From: JBGAJN01 sp044224905
Lineage (GTDB): Bacteria; Verrucomicrobiota; Verrucomicrobiia; Limisphaerales; JBGAJN01
Reading direction: 5' to 3'
NCBI GenBank assembly: GCA_044224905.1
Contig: JBGAJN010000001.1
Span: forward strand, 992,001-1,056,000
Length of the DNA stretch: 64,000 nucleotides
Positions 7,999 to 17,223 of the stretch are shown here, piece after piece; position 1 is the stretch's first letter, and the number at the start of each line of letters is the position of its first letter. Below the pieces are notes generated by a model. That model did not search any database. It was given only the letters and a program-made list of their open reading frames with translations, and was not told the origin of the DNA. Both the position numbers and the translations under genes were made by a program.

Positions 7999-9381
7999 TT
8001 ACTCGCCCACCTGCTGCTTGATCGCGTCGCAGATGAGCTTGCTCCACTTGTTGAGCACGGCGCCGTCGCGTCCTTCGATGAGCAAACGCGCCTTCGGTTC
8101 CGTTCCGGAGTAGCGCAACAACACGCGCCCGCCTTCGGGTTTCACGACCGCTTCGGCTTCGTGAACGAGTTTCAAAACGCCGTCGAGTTGCTCGAACGGT
8201 TTCTTCTCGCGCACGCGGACGTTGGTCACCACTTGCGGATAATGGGTCCAGCACTGCGCCAGCTTGGAAAGCGCCTGACCCTTCTCCTTCATGATGCGGA
8301 GAATTTGCAGCGCGGCGATGAGGCCGTCGCCGGTGGTGCCGTAGTCGCGGAAGATCAAGTGACCGCTCTGCTCACCGCCGAAGTTGTAACCGTGCGTGAG
8401 CATTTCATCGATGACGTTGCGGTCGCCCACTGGCGTGCGAATCACGTGACCGCCGGCTTGCTTGAGCGCGGCTTCGACGCCGGCATTGCTCATCACCGTG
8501 GCGACGAGGGTCTTCTTCAGCAGCGTACCTTGCGCGAGCATTTCCAACGCGGCGATCACCATGATGTCGTCGCCGTCGATCAAGTGACCGCGTTCGTCGC
8601 AGAGAATGACGCGGTCGGCGTCGCCGTCGTGCGAGATGCCGAGGTGAGCTTGATGCTCCACGACTTTCTTGCACATCGACTCGGGATGCATGGAGCCGCA
8701 GTCCTTGTTGATGTTCGTGCCGTCGGGTTGGTTGCCGTAGACAATCACTTCCGCGCCGAGTTCCCGGAGAACGCAGGGCGTGGATTTGTAGGAAGCGCCG
8801 TTCGCGCAATCCACCACGATGCGCATGCCTTCCAGCGTGAGGCCGCGGGGCAGGGCACTCTTGGCGAATTCGATGTAGCGCCCGAGGGCGTCATCGATAC
8901 GGACGGCTTTGCCGATTTCGGCGGCCGTGGGGCGGATCGTTTCAATCTCGCCGCTGAACACGAGGCCTTCGATCTGACCTTCGATGTTGTCGTCGAGCTT
9001 GTAGCCGTCCGCGCGGAAGAATTTGATGCCGTTGTCGTCGTAGGGATTGTGCGACGCGGTGATAACGATGCCGGCGTCTGCGCGCAAGCTACGCGTGACG
9101 TACGCAACGCCGGGCGTGGGTAGTGGTCCGATGAATAGTACATCGACGCCCATCGAGAGGATGCCGGAAGACAGGGCGTTTTCGAGCATGTAGCCCGAAA
9201 GGCGCGTGTCTTTGCCGATGACGATCTTGTGCTTGCCGCGACCCCGGGCTTGCTGTTCGAGGTTCTTGAAGACGTGCGCGGCGGCGCGACCGAGTTTGAG
9301 CGCCGTCTCGGCGGTTACGGGTTCAACGTTGGCGCGACCGCGGACACCGTCGGTGCCGAAAATTTTCTTGGGCTGACTCAT
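7999..9381 (-). CDS. glmM: Phosphoglucosamine mutase GlmM
   Basis: GlmM converts glucosamine-6-phosphate to glucosamine-1-phosphate for UDP-GlcNAc, peptidoglycan and LPS synthesis. The 460-aa protein has the phosphoserine loop TASHNP (Ser110), an N-terminal FGTDGVRG, the metal-binding DGDADR near residue 255, the sugar-binding GGEQSGH near 337 and a C-terminal RYSGTEPKARLLIEG phosphate-binding loop. Length and motifs are normal for the family. Its start overlaps the end of the YbbR/CdaR gene by 4 bp. The cdaA-cdaR-glmM order is the classical arrangement in which CdaR and GlmM modulate c-di-AMP synthesis. Confidence 0.97.
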   Translation of the reverse strand: MSQPKKIFGTDGVRGRANVEPVTAETALKLGRAAAHVFKNLEQQARGRGKHKIVIGKDTRLSGYMLENALSSGILSMGVDVLFIGPLPTPGVAYVTRSLRADAGIVITASHNPYDDNGIKFFRADGYKLDDNIEGQIEGLVFSGEIETIRPTAAEIGKAVRIDDALGRYIEFAKSALPRGLTLEGMRIVVDCANGASYKSTPCVLRELGAEVIVYGNQPDGTNINKDCGSMHPESMCKKVVEHQAHLGISHDGDADRVILCDERGHLIDGDDIMVIAALEMLAQGTLLKKTLVATVMSNAGVEAALKQAGGHVIRTPVGDRNVIDEMLTHGYNFGGEQSGHLIFRDYGTTGDGLIAALQILRIMKEKGQALSKLAQCWTHYPQVVTNVRVREKKPFEQLDGVLKLVHEAEAVVKPEGGRVLLRYSGTEPKARLLIEGRDGAVLNKWSKLICDAIKQQVGE

Positions 9382-9854
9382 GGTTTGGATTTCAAAGAAG
9401 GCGATTGCACCGGGGCAACGGAGAGACGTTTCACCACGGCACTCGAGGGATTTACTTTCTGGACAGAAATTTTGGCCGGCGTGTGAACCTGCACTTCACG
9501 TGCAAATTCATCAGCGGCTTTGCCAATTGCGGAGTCGGGTTCCACATCGGTCATATCGACAAACACCTGAATTTCCTGAGCATTCAGCTCGTTCATCGCG
9601 GCGAGTTCGCCAGTCACAGTGACTTCGACTTCCGCGGGGCTGACGCGATAAACGTGCGGGTCGCCGCTGTCCGTTAAAACCCGGATCGAAAAGTTTTTTG
9701 GAAACGTTCCGGTCGCGGTTCCGGCGGCGGGATTGCGTTTGAGGATGACCTCGCCTTGAATGCCGGCGCGAATGTAGGACCAGATCGCGACGGCGAAAAA
9801 CAGCGAAAGCAGTTTCCACCAAAAGTTATTGAGGATGAGCGTGCGCAAGTTCAT
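9378..9854 (-). CDS. cdaR: YbbR-domain protein, CdaR-like regulator of CdaA
   Basis: The 158-aa protein has one N-terminal membrane helix (residues ~10-28) followed by YbbR-type beta domain sequence (IRVLTDSGDPHVYRVSPAEVEV). It overlaps cdaA upstream and glmM downstream by 4 bp each, so all three are translationally coupled. In Firmicutes CdaR has several YbbR repeats and modulates CdaA activity across the membrane. This version is short, with one clear repeat and perhaps part of a second. The assignment rests on position, topology and the domain pattern. Confidence 0.8.
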   Translation of the reverse strand: MNLRTLILNNFWWKLLSLFFAVAIWSYIRAGIQGEVILKRNPAAGTATGTFPKNFSIRVLTDSGDPHVYRVSPAEVEVTVTGELAAMNELNAQEIQVFVDMTDVEPDSAIGKAADEFAREVQVHTPAKISVQKVNPSSAVVKRLSVAPVQSPSLKSKP

Positions 9855-10717
9855 GGCTGACGGGTTTCGGGCTTGGGCACGATCGCGGTGCTGCCGGTGG
9901 GGGTCGCTGGCGAATTGGATTGCGGGAAAAACTCGGCGAGCTTGCGCGGTTGCTTGGTGCTCTTGACTAGCACGGCGGTGAGGAAGGCGCGCAACGATTC
10001 GATGGTCACGCCGCGAACCAGCTCTCCGCGATACGCGTACGAGACTGCGCCGGTTTCCTCGGACACGACCACGATAACCGCGTCAGTTTCTTCGCTCAAC
10101 CCAATCGCAGCGCGGTGGCGCGTGCCGAGGGATTTGTTGAGATCGCTCCGCTGCGTGAGTGGGAAAATGCACGCGGCGTAAGCAATGCGATCACCCTTGA
10201 TGATGACGCCGCCGTCGTGAATGGCGTTGTTCGGAAAGAAAATCGTCTCGAGCATTTCCGGCGTGGCTTCGCAATCGACAACGATGCCGGACTCGGTGGC
10301 CTCGTTTAGCGAGATCGATTGCTCGATGGCAATGAGTGCGCCAATGCGGACTTCGGCGAGACGGGTCACCGTTTCGATGATCACCTCGATGCTTTCGCGT
10401 TGCGCGCGTGCGGTGTTGAAGAGCGGGCGGTTGCCCAACTCCGCGAGGATGCGGCGGAACTCCGGTTGGAAAATGATCAGGATCGCGATCGCGAGGAATC
10501 CGAAAAAGTAGCGGAGCAGCCAGCTCAACACTTCAAGATGGAACGCGTAGGTCACGACGGTCATTGCGAACAGCAGACCGAGGAAACCTGTCACCACGGG
10601 CGCGCCGCGAGTGCCGCGTACGAAGCTGAAGGCGTAATAGATCGCCACCGCTAGGATTCCGATCTCCACTGCGGCGCGGAGCATGTCGCCGGCATCGATT
10701 AAGAATTTATTGTCCAT
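9851..10717 (-). CDS. cdaA: Membrane diadenylate cyclase CdaA
   Basis: CdaA makes c-di-AMP from two ATP. The 288-aa protein has three N-terminal hydrophobic segments (residues ~15-85) and a DAC domain with LGTRHRAAIG at 197-206 and the catalytic segment AIHDGGVIIKG. The canonical DGA motif reads DGG here (Asp168-Gly169-Gly170); the essential Asp and the RHR motif are kept, so activity is likely. A Pro/Thr/Ser-rich tail of about 25 residues follows the catalytic domain. It overlaps folP upstream and cdaR downstream. Confidence 0.95.
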   Translation of the reverse strand: MDNKFLIDAGDMLRAAVEIGILAVAIYYAFSFVRGTRGAPVVTGFLGLLFAMTVVTYAFHLEVLSWLLRYFFGFLAIAILIIFQPEFRRILAELGNRPLFNTARAQRESIEVIIETVTRLAEVRIGALIAIEQSISLNEATESGIVVDCEATPEMLETIFFPNNAIHDGGVIIKGDRIAYAACIFPLTQRSDLNKSLGTRHRAAIGLSEETDAVIVVVSEETGAVSYAYRGELVRGVTIESLRAFLTAVLVKSTKQPRKLAEFFPQSNSPATPTGSTAIVPKPETRQP

Positions 10718-11555
10718 CTCGCTGGTGTTCGAGGATCGCTTCGGTCATGCGCACTGCGAGGCGTGTTTCGGCCACGTCGTGCGTGCGGATGATTTGGACG
10801 CCATGTTGCACGGCCCAACTGGCGCAGGCCAACCCGCCCGGCACCCGGTTGTCTTGGTCGTTCCCCGTTGATTGGGCGAGGAACGATTTGCGTGAGGCTC
10901 CCAGTAAGAGCGGGCGTTCGAACCTTGTAAAACTCTTCAGCGCGGCGAGCAATGCCAAATTGTGTTTCAGATTTTTTCCGAAGCCGATGCCGACGTCCAA
11001 AATAATTCGTTCGCGCGGCACGCGGCTGAGTGCGAGCCGGTGGAGGCGGTCGGAAAAGAAATCCGCCACGTCAGTGACCACGTCGCGGTATTTGGGTTTT
11101 GCCTGCATCGTCTGCGGCGTGCCTTGCATGTGCATCGCCACGTAGCCGGCGCCGGATTCCGCGACGATCTGATCCATCGCATCATCGCTGCGGTTGGCCG
11201 CGATGTCGTTGACGATGCTGGCGCCCGCCTGAAGCGCGGAGAGCGCAACGAAAGGTTTCTGCGTGTCGATCGAGATAGGAATGCTGACCTGCGGCGCGAG
11301 TTTCTCGATGACCGGGATCACGCGTCGCAATTCCTCCGCTTCATCAACGGGAGTTGCGTTGGGTCGGGTCGATTCACCGCCGATGTCGATGATGTCGGCA
11401 CCTTGGGCGATGAGTTCCAGCGCGTGCGCGACGGCGTCCTCGGTGCGGAAGAACTTGCCACCGTCCGAGAACGAATCGGGCGTCACGTTCACGATGCCCA
11501 TCAATAGAGTGGGGCGCGGGAACTCGAAGGTGAAATGCCGCGCGCGAAAAATCAT
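10707..11555 (-). CDS. folP: Dihydropteroate synthase FolP
   Basis: FolP joins p-aminobenzoate to dihydropterin pyrophosphate in folate synthesis. The 282-aa protein shows both family signatures: MGIVNVTPDSFSDGG near residue 19 and IDIGGESTRPNA near 56. It also has the pterin-site segment DVGIGFGKNLKHN and the C-terminal IIRTHDVAETRLAVRM. It overlaps cdaA by 11 bp and the upstream ATP-grasp gene by 4 bp, placing it second in the five-gene minus-strand operon. A folP next to cdaA is a common arrangement. Confidence 0.96.
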   Translation of the reverse strand: MIFRARHFTFEFPRPTLLMGIVNVTPDSFSDGGKFFRTEDAVAHALELIAQGADIIDIGGESTRPNATPVDEAEELRRVIPVIEKLAPQVSIPISIDTQKPFVALSALQAGASIVNDIAANRSDDAMDQIVAESGAGYVAMHMQGTPQTMQAKPKYRDVVTDVADFFSDRLHRLALSRVPRERIILDVGIGFGKNLKHNLALLAALKSFTRFERPLLLGASRKSFLAQSTGNDQDNRVPGGLACASWAVQHGVQIIRTHDVAETRLAVRMTEAILEHQRDGQ

Positions 11556-12505
11556 GGGCGAATCATTTGGTGCGCGGCTTCCACCAAACGCTGGGCGATG
11601 GCGGCGACCAATTCATCCGGCACGCCGATTTGCGGGTTCGCGGACTGGGTGAGCAGGTGGCATTGGTCGTTCACGTAATCAATCAGCACGAACTCGCTGG
11701 CATCCGTGAGCGCGATTTCGCTGGAGAAAAACCGCATCTGGGAGATTTGGGCGACGCGTTCGACGATCTCTCGCAGTGGCTTCAATCCGTGGAGTTCGAC
11801 TTCTTCTGCGGAAACCAAGCGGTAACAATCATTGAAACAATTCCACCACGAGAGCCACACGGTGCCGAACACGAAGTAAACGCGGAAGTACGCCGGCGTT
11901 CCGTTGATTAGCTTGGGGGCAATGCGATTTTGCAGGAGGTAGGAACCTCCAGGCCACAATGCATGGGAGCGCGCCAGATCGGCCTCGCTGGCGGCATCGA
12001 GGATCACGCCCTTGCGGCCGTAGCCGAGGTTTGGCTTGATCACGAACGGCGAGCCGAGTCGTGCACGTTCTTCGTCTGTCAGGCGGCGAGTGGCGATTTC
12101 ACTTTCGGGCACGACGACGGTGTAGGGAGCGTTGAGCCCGGCGGCGATAATGCGAGGATGCAGCAGAGCTTTATCGAACGCGGCCAGGGCGAGATCGGGG
12201 GGATCGATGACTCTGGCATTTCGCTGGTGGGCGAGGCGAACCAGTTTGTGAAAAGGTTCGTCCGGTTGGTGATGTTCGCTGTGCATGTTGAGCAACACGC
12301 GCACGGCGATTTCACCCTTGGCCAATTTGTCGGTGAACGATTCGACCCAGAGCGGTTCAATGAGGAAGAAATTCAACCCGAGCCGGGCGCAATGCAACTG
12401 CACGCGGTGAATGAAAAAATCATCCGCGTCCAGCTTGTGGGTCATCACCAGATCGTAAACACGCGCCACGCTGTGACTATCCGGCGCAGTCGCGCGGGCT
12501 GTCAA
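11552..12505 (-). CDS. ATP-grasp-like protein of unknown substrate
   Basis: The 317-aa protein resembles an ATP-grasp enzyme: a central SPFVIKPNLGYGRKGVIL segment (near residue 152) fits the ATP-binding Lys and flexible glycine loop, and FVLIDYVNDQCHL near 275 fits the acidic metal-binding end. The N-terminal half, with FFIHRVQLHCARLGLNFFLIEP, is not one I can assign to a substrate. It is the first gene of the operon with folP, cdaA, cdaR and glmM and overlaps folP by 4 bp. The family is annotated as hypothetical in related genomes as far as I recall. An amide- or peptide-forming ligase is a guess. Confidence 0.7.
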   Translation of the reverse strand: MTARATAPDSHSVARVYDLVMTHKLDADDFFIHRVQLHCARLGLNFFLIEPLWVESFTDKLAKGEIAVRVLLNMHSEHHQPDEPFHKLVRLAHQRNARVIDPPDLALAAFDKALLHPRIIAAGLNAPYTVVVPESEIATRRLTDEERARLGSPFVIKPNLGYGRKGVILDAASEADLARSHALWPGGSYLLQNRIAPKLINGTPAYFRVYFVFGTVWLSWWNCFNDCYRLVSAEEVELHGLKPLREIVERVAQISQMRFFSSEIALTDASEFVLIDYVNDQCHLLTQSANPQIGVPDELVAAIAQRLVEAAHQMIRP

Positions 12506-12520
12506 TCACGCACGCGGTTT

Positions 12521-13279
12521 TCAGGCGGCGAGTGAGCGCCGGGTGGAGACGTCGCGAATGATCGCGGTGTAGAGTTGCTTACCGTGGTGGATCAACGTGC
12601 CGAAGGTAATTTCGACCTGAATCGTGTGGCCGTCGCTATGGCGAGCGAGGAAATCCGCCGGCTGAATCGCTTTCCGCGTGTCGAGGCGCTTCCGCAACTG
12701 TTCCAAAGTGGGATGATGATCGTCGTGCGGGAGCAGTTTGCCGAAGGGCTGGCCGATTAGCTTTTCCGGTGAGTGGCCGAACATGCGTTCGGTTGCGGGA
12801 TTGGCGAAGATGATGTTGCAGCGATTATCGAGCACCACGATCGAATCGGACGCCATGTCGACGAGGAGTTGAAAGCGTTCTTCATTCTCACGATGGATGA
12901 CATTTGAACTGCGGCAACCCGAGACGAGCGAAGCGCAGATTCCCGATACCAGCAGGAAGACCAGCATGCGGACGGTTTCTTCAATGTCGCGGGTGAAATT
13001 GAAGCGGTAGTAATCCGGGACGAACAGGTAGCTCAACACGAGGAACGACCCGCTTAAAGTGAAGAAGGCCGGTCCGACCCCGCCATAAACTGCCGCCATG
13101 ACGATGGCGCCAAAAAAGAGCATAAACGGCGTATCCTGCATCGCCGGCAACCGGAAAGAGAGCAGGGTGGCGAAGCCGGTCAGGAAAACCGCGAACCCAT
13201 ACCGCAGGAGGAAGCTATTACGATCCCGCTTTTTGGGCGCGTACCACCAGTGGTGTTTCGAGTCCATCCGCGGGTTCAT
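12521..13279 (-). CDS. DUF4118-type membrane protein with a single PAS domain
   Basis: The 252-aa protein has a membrane part with about four hydrophobic helices (residues ~20-115) of the DUF4118/KdpD type (FFGAIVMAAVYGGVGPAFFTLSG). A PAS domain from ~130 follows, starting FQLLVDMASDSIVVLDNRCNIIFANPA with the typical HSPEKLIGQPF, and ending in the PAC-like IIRDVSTRR. It stops right after the PAS domain: no histidine kinase, GGDEF or other output module follows. The frame is open for another 33 codons upstream; the Met at 13279 was chosen but the start is uncertain. It may have lost an output domain or act through a partner. Confidence 0.75.
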   Translation of the reverse strand: MNPRMDSKHHWWYAPKKRDRNSFLLRYGFAVFLTGFATLLSFRLPAMQDTPFMLFFGAIVMAAVYGGVGPAFFTLSGSFLVLSYLFVPDYYRFNFTRDIEETVRMLVFLLVSGICASLVSGCRSSNVIHRENEERFQLLVDMASDSIVVLDNRCNIIFANPATERMFGHSPEKLIGQPFGKLLPHDDHHPTLEQLRKRLDTRKAIQPADFLARHSDGHTIQVEITFGTLIHHGKQLYTAIIRDVSTRRSLAA

Positions 13280-13412
13280 GGGGAAAGTTAAACCCGCAGC
13301 GGAAGCATCGCAACTGGCGTCCGTGCGTTTTAGGTTTTGAGTAGGCAGTATCGCGGGCGAACTCACTGCCATTAACAACGGCAGTATTGGCGAACTCCTT
13401 TAGAACTTCTCG

Positions 13413-13823
13413 TCAATAAGAAGCTTTTTCCGCGGCGGGAGAGCGCTGGATCAGTTCGATCTCATAACCCTCCGGCGCGTCGACGAAGGCGAAGCCTCCA
13501 GAACCGTCCGGTTTCATCGTCGGGCCGTCGGAATATTTGAGTCCCAGCTTGGCAAGATGACGCCCGAAGGCCTCCAAACTGTCGACTTCAAAGGCCAAAT
13601 GGGTGAGGTCTGCCTGCACCTGCACCGGACCGCTTGAGGGAAAATAGCAAATCTCGATCAATTCCTCACTTTCGGGCGCTTTCAGGAAGGCCAGTTCGGA
13701 ACCGCGCGGCGATTTATGGCGGCGAACTTCCTGCAGTCCGAGGACGTCGCGATAGAACGTCACGGTTTTCTCGAGGTCATTTACGCGGTAGCGAGTGTGG
13801 TGCAGTTTACGAGCGAGCGACAT
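13413..13823 (-). CDS. VOC-family protein (glyoxalase I-like)
   Basis: The 136-aa protein is a single two-repeat VOC fold. Likely metal ligands are His9 (HHTRYRV), Glu near residue 55 (EELIEICYF), His near 75 (LTHLAFEV) and Glu near 124 (GYEIELIQ), the pattern of glyoxalase I and related lyases. The N-terminal DLEKTVTFYRDVLGLQEV is typical. It is monocistronic, between the DUF4118-PAS gene and a divergent outer-membrane barrel gene. Lactoylglutathione lyase activity is possible, but many VOC proteins have other substrates. Confidence 0.85.
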   Translation of the reverse strand: MSLARKLHHTRYRVNDLEKTVTFYRDVLGLQEVRRHKSPRGSELAFLKAPESEELIEICYFPSSGPVQVQADLTHLAFEVDSLEAFGRHLAKLGLKYSDGPTMKPDGSGGFAFVDAPEGYEIELIQRSPAAEKASY

Positions 13824-13870
13824 GGAATAAAACTACGAGTCGCCCCTGAGCGACGCAACTGCACATTTTA

Positions 13871-15142
13871 ATGACTGCGAATCCCCTTGCTGCTGCGAAA
13901 CAGTTTCGTTACGAAGTGCCGGTGCCCCTACCACGATTGATTCTGTTTCTTTGCTGCGTGGCGTTTCTGTTGCCAGCCCGCGCGCAGATCGATCCTGAAG
14001 CGCGGAAACTGGTGCAGTTCGGATACAATCAGTCGATCGAGGGGCGCGGACCCGTGGCGGCCTACGCCTTCTTCTACTGGAACACGCCCGGCTTTCTTCA
14101 GCACTCCAACCTGACGTTGCGTCTCGCGATTGCGCCGGTTTACCTGGACTCGGAGCTCGGCATTAGCGGTGCGTTGGGCCCGAATACTGATATTGGAATC
14201 GGTCTGGCTGGCGGCGGCTTCGCGGACAGTTATCAGGAAATCCGCCAAGGCCAGTATTTGCGGGGAGAATCCTTCACGGGTCACGGTGGGGAAGCGTCCT
14301 TGAGCCTGTATCATCGCTTCAATCCCAATCAACAGCTGCCGCTGAACTTCATCGCGCGCGGGCTCGTTCACTATTCCACTTACGCAGCGGATGATTCCAC
14401 TACTCCGGGATTTGTGCTCCCGGCCGATCACACTTCCGCCGGGATACGCACGGGCTTCCGGCTGGGTGGGCGCGAGCCGCTGATCTTTCCGTCGTTGGCG
14501 TTGGAACTGTCCGCTTGGTACGAGGTGCAATGGCGCAATGAGAATGGTCCCTACGGATTTGCCAACGACCGTGACCTGCATCATCACGCCCAACTCGCCT
14601 GGGCGCGCGCTCTCTTCATCTATACGCTCCCCGAGCTGAAGCATAATTTCAGCGTCAATTTCACGGCGGGAACGAGCGTCAAGGCCGACCGCTTCAGCGC
14701 GTATCGTCTTGGCTCTGCGTTACCGATGGCGTCGGAATTTCCGCTCAACCTGCCCGGTTACTATTATCAGGAAATCACCGCGCGCCGCTTCTTCCTGATG
14801 GGCGGCCAGTATCTCCTGCCGTTGGATAAGGATGATCGTTGGAGCCTCAATTTCTCTGCCGGCTCGGCTTGGGTCGATTATCTCCCGGGGTTTCAACAAC
14901 CCGGCTCGTGGCTCTCTGGTGTTGGCGGCGGCGTGGTGTATCGGTCGGAATCGGGCATCTGGCAGGCGTCGCTGGGCTACGCCTACGGAATCGACGCGAT
15001 TCGCAGCCACGGTCGCGGAGCCAACAGCGTCGGCTTGATCGTTCAATGGGATTTGGAGCGCCAGCTCAAGAAGAACCCGATCCATGATCCCACCGGCATT
15101 ATTGATCGCCTCCGCGGCCTGCCGGGAATTTTCGGGCGCTAA
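13871..15142 (+). CDS. Predicted outer-membrane beta-barrel protein
   Basis: The 423-aa protein has a signal peptide (hydrophobic LILFLCCVAFLLPARA, cleavage near residue 39). The mature region has alternating hydrophobic/polar strands separated by Gly/Asn-rich turns across its length (LTLRLAIAPVYLDSELGISGAL, GGGVVYRSESGIWQASLGYAYGI), as expected for an outer-membrane barrel of about 16 strands. The last residues end FGR rather than the common terminal Phe. It begins 47 bp after a divergent gene and is followed 19 bp later by an S9 peptidase. It resembles uncharacterised barrel proteins of Verrucomicrobiota; a transported substrate cannot be named. Confidence 0.65.
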   Translation: MTANPLAAAKQFRYEVPVPLPRLILFLCCVAFLLPARAQIDPEARKLVQFGYNQSIEGRGPVAAYAFFYWNTPGFLQHSNLTLRLAIAPVYLDSELGISGALGPNTDIGIGLAGGGFADSYQEIRQGQYLRGESFTGHGGEASLSLYHRFNPNQQLPLNFIARGLVHYSTYAADDSTTPGFVLPADHTSAGIRTGFRLGGREPLIFPSLALELSAWYEVQWRNENGPYGFANDRDLHHHAQLAWARALFIYTLPELKHNFSVNFTAGTSVKADRFSAYRLGSALPMASEFPLNLPGYYYQEITARRFFLMGGQYLLPLDKDDRWSLNFSAGSAWVDYLPGFQQPGSWLSGVGGGVVYRSESGIWQASLGYAYGIDAIRSHGRGANSVGLIVQWDLERQLKKNPIHDPTGIIDRLRGLPGIFGR

Positions 15143-15160
15143 TTTCAACCTCGACAATCC

Positions 15161-17185
15161 ATGTCATCGTCGCGCGATTACCATTCGTTTCCTCAACGCA
15201 TCCTTTCGGAGCACAGCCGTTGGCAAGCGACATCGTGTTTCGCCGCGTTCGTGTTGGGTGTCGGCGCGTTGGTTTCGAGCGGCCTCGTCGCTTTCGAATC
15301 TCACGCCGCCACTTCCATGTCCGGGGTGCCGACCAATCTGGTCGTCGAAGGAATACCGCCGGTGCCCGTTGCGTTGAAGTCCGACCTCGCGCGATACCTC
15401 ACGCTCGGTGGCTCCACGTTTCGCGGTTGGCATTCGACCAAGCGTGAGATGATGGTCACCTTGCGCGTCAACGACGCCGTCCAGTTGCACTCGCTCAAGA
15501 CTCCCGGCGGCACGCGCAAAGCCCTCACGCGTGGGACCGAGGCCGCTAGCAGCGGCAGCTATCGTCCGGTCAGCGCGGATTGTTTGATTTACGCACACGA
15601 TCAAGGCGGCGATGAAAACTTCCAATACTACCGGCTCGATCTCGCCACGCAGAAAGTCACGCGGCTCACCGATGGCAAATCGCGCAACACCGGTTTGATC
15701 TGGTCACCGGACGGCCGCTGGATCGCCTATGCCTCCACGCGGCGCACGGGGAAATTCACCGACATCTACGTGATGGATCCGATGAATCCAGCGAGCGCGC
15801 GCATGTTGTGGCCGGCCGAGGAACTCGGTTGGGGCATTTCCGATTGGTCGCCCACCGGGGACAAACTTCTGTTGCGCCACGCGAAGTCCGACACCGAATC
15901 CAGCCTCTTCCTCGCCGACATCCAGACCGGCGCGCGGCAACCTGTCCTCAAAGGCGGCAAACGCATCACCTACCGCGGCGCGCGCTTTTCCGAACGCGGC
16001 GCGGCGATCTACGCCACGTGCGACGACGACTCCAATTTCCAACAACTCTGGCGCATCGACGTCGCCACCGGCGAACGCCGCTCCCTCACGCAAAATATTT
16101 CCTGGGACGTTGAAGACTTCGAACCGTCCGCCGACGGCCGCACGATTGCCTTCGTCACGAACGAAGACGGCTACAGCGCCCTTCATCTGCTCGACACCGC
16201 GAGCGGTCGCGAACTTCCCGTGCCCAAGCTCCCGGGCTCGCGCATCTCCGGCCTCGAATGGCACCGGAAGAATCGCGAGATCGCCTTCACCCTCGGCGGT
16301 GCGCAGTTCCCCAACGACGCCTACTCGCTCGACGTGGACAGCGGCAAGATTGAGCGCTGGACCGGCCAGACCCGCAAACGCACCGTCACCGAGCCGTTCC
16401 GCGAACCCGAACTCGTGAAGTTCAAAAGCTTCGATGGGTTGGAGATTCCCGCGTTCGTTTACCGCCCCGATCCGAAGAAGTTCCCCGGCAAACGTCCCGT
16501 GGTCATCAGCATCCACGGTGGTCCTTCGAGCCAGTCGCGGCCGGGTTTCCTCGGGCAGAACAATTACTACCTCCACGAACTCGGCGTCACCTTGATCTAT
16601 CCCAACGTCCGCGGCTCCGCGGGCTACGGAAAGAAATACCTCGCCCTCGACAACGGCTTCAAACGCGAGAACTCCGTGAAGGACATCGGCGCGCTTATCG
16701 ACTGGATCAAACGCGACCCCTCACTCGACGCTGCGCGCATCGCCGTCATGGGCGGCAGCTACGGCGGCTTCATGTCCCTCGCGAGCATGATCGCGTATCA
16801 CGACGACCTCCGGTGCGGCATCGACATCGTGGGCATCTCCAACTTCGTCACCTTTCTCCACGACACCTCCGAGTATCGCCGCGACAACCGCCGTCAGGAA
16901 TACGGCGACGAACGCGACGCGAAGATGCGTGCCTTTCAGGAAAAGATTTCCCCTGCCAACCGCGCCGGCGAAATCACGCGCCCGATGTTCATCGTACAAG
17001 GCCGCAACGACCCGCGCGTGCCCTACACCGAGGCCGTGCAAATGGTCAAAGCCATCCGCAGCAAAGGCGGCACCGCCTGGTTCCTCATGGCCAATGACGA
17101 AGGCCACGGCTTCAACAAAAAGCGCAACGTGGACTACCAGTTCCAAGCCACGATCCTGTTCCTGAAGGAACATTTGTTGAAGTGA
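15161..17185 (+). CDS. Exported S9-family (prolyl oligopeptidase-type) serine peptidase, copy 1
   Basis: The 674-aa protein has a long signal region (residues ~1-50), a WD/TolB-like beta-propeller (for example LIWSPDGRWIAYAST) to about residue 400, and a C-terminal alpha/beta hydrolase. The catalytic triad is readable: Ser533 in MGGSYGGF, Asp617 in GRNDPRVP and His649 in DEGHGF. It is a periplasmic or secreted peptidase that would cut short peptides after proline or act as an acylaminoacyl peptidase. A paralogue starts 38 bp downstream, so the two are a tandem duplication. Confidence 0.92.
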   Translation: MSSSRDYHSFPQRILSEHSRWQATSCFAAFVLGVGALVSSGLVAFESHAATSMSGVPTNLVVEGIPPVPVALKSDLARYLTLGGSTFRGWHSTKREMMVTLRVNDAVQLHSLKTPGGTRKALTRGTEAASSGSYRPVSADCLIYAHDQGGDENFQYYRLDLATQKVTRLTDGKSRNTGLIWSPDGRWIAYASTRRTGKFTDIYVMDPMNPASARMLWPAEELGWGISDWSPTGDKLLLRHAKSDTESSLFLADIQTGARQPVLKGGKRITYRGARFSERGAAIYATCDDDSNFQQLWRIDVATGERRSLTQNISWDVEDFEPSADGRTIAFVTNEDGYSALHLLDTASGRELPVPKLPGSRISGLEWHRKNREIAFTLGGAQFPNDAYSLDVDSGKIERWTGQTRKRTVTEPFREPELVKFKSFDGLEIPAFVYRPDPKKFPGKRPVVISIHGGPSSQSRPGFLGQNNYYLHELGVTLIYPNVRGSAGYGKKYLALDNGFKRENSVKDIGALIDWIKRDPSLDAARIAVMGGSYGGFMSLASMIAYHDDLRCGIDIVGISNFVTFLHDTSEYRRDNRRQEYGDERDAKMRAFQEKISPANRAGEITRPMFIVQGRNDPRVPYTEAVQMVKAIRSKGGTAWFLMANDEGHGFNKKRNVDYQFQATILFLKEHLLK

Positions 17186-17223
17186 CTGGCTTGCGCCTTG
17201 CCGCTGGCGCTGATTTCTGAACA

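Noticed and set aside
8161..9123. A 320-codon plus-strand frame
   Set aside because: It lies entirely antisense within glmM, a clear family member, and shows only Val/Ala/His-rich shadow sequence.
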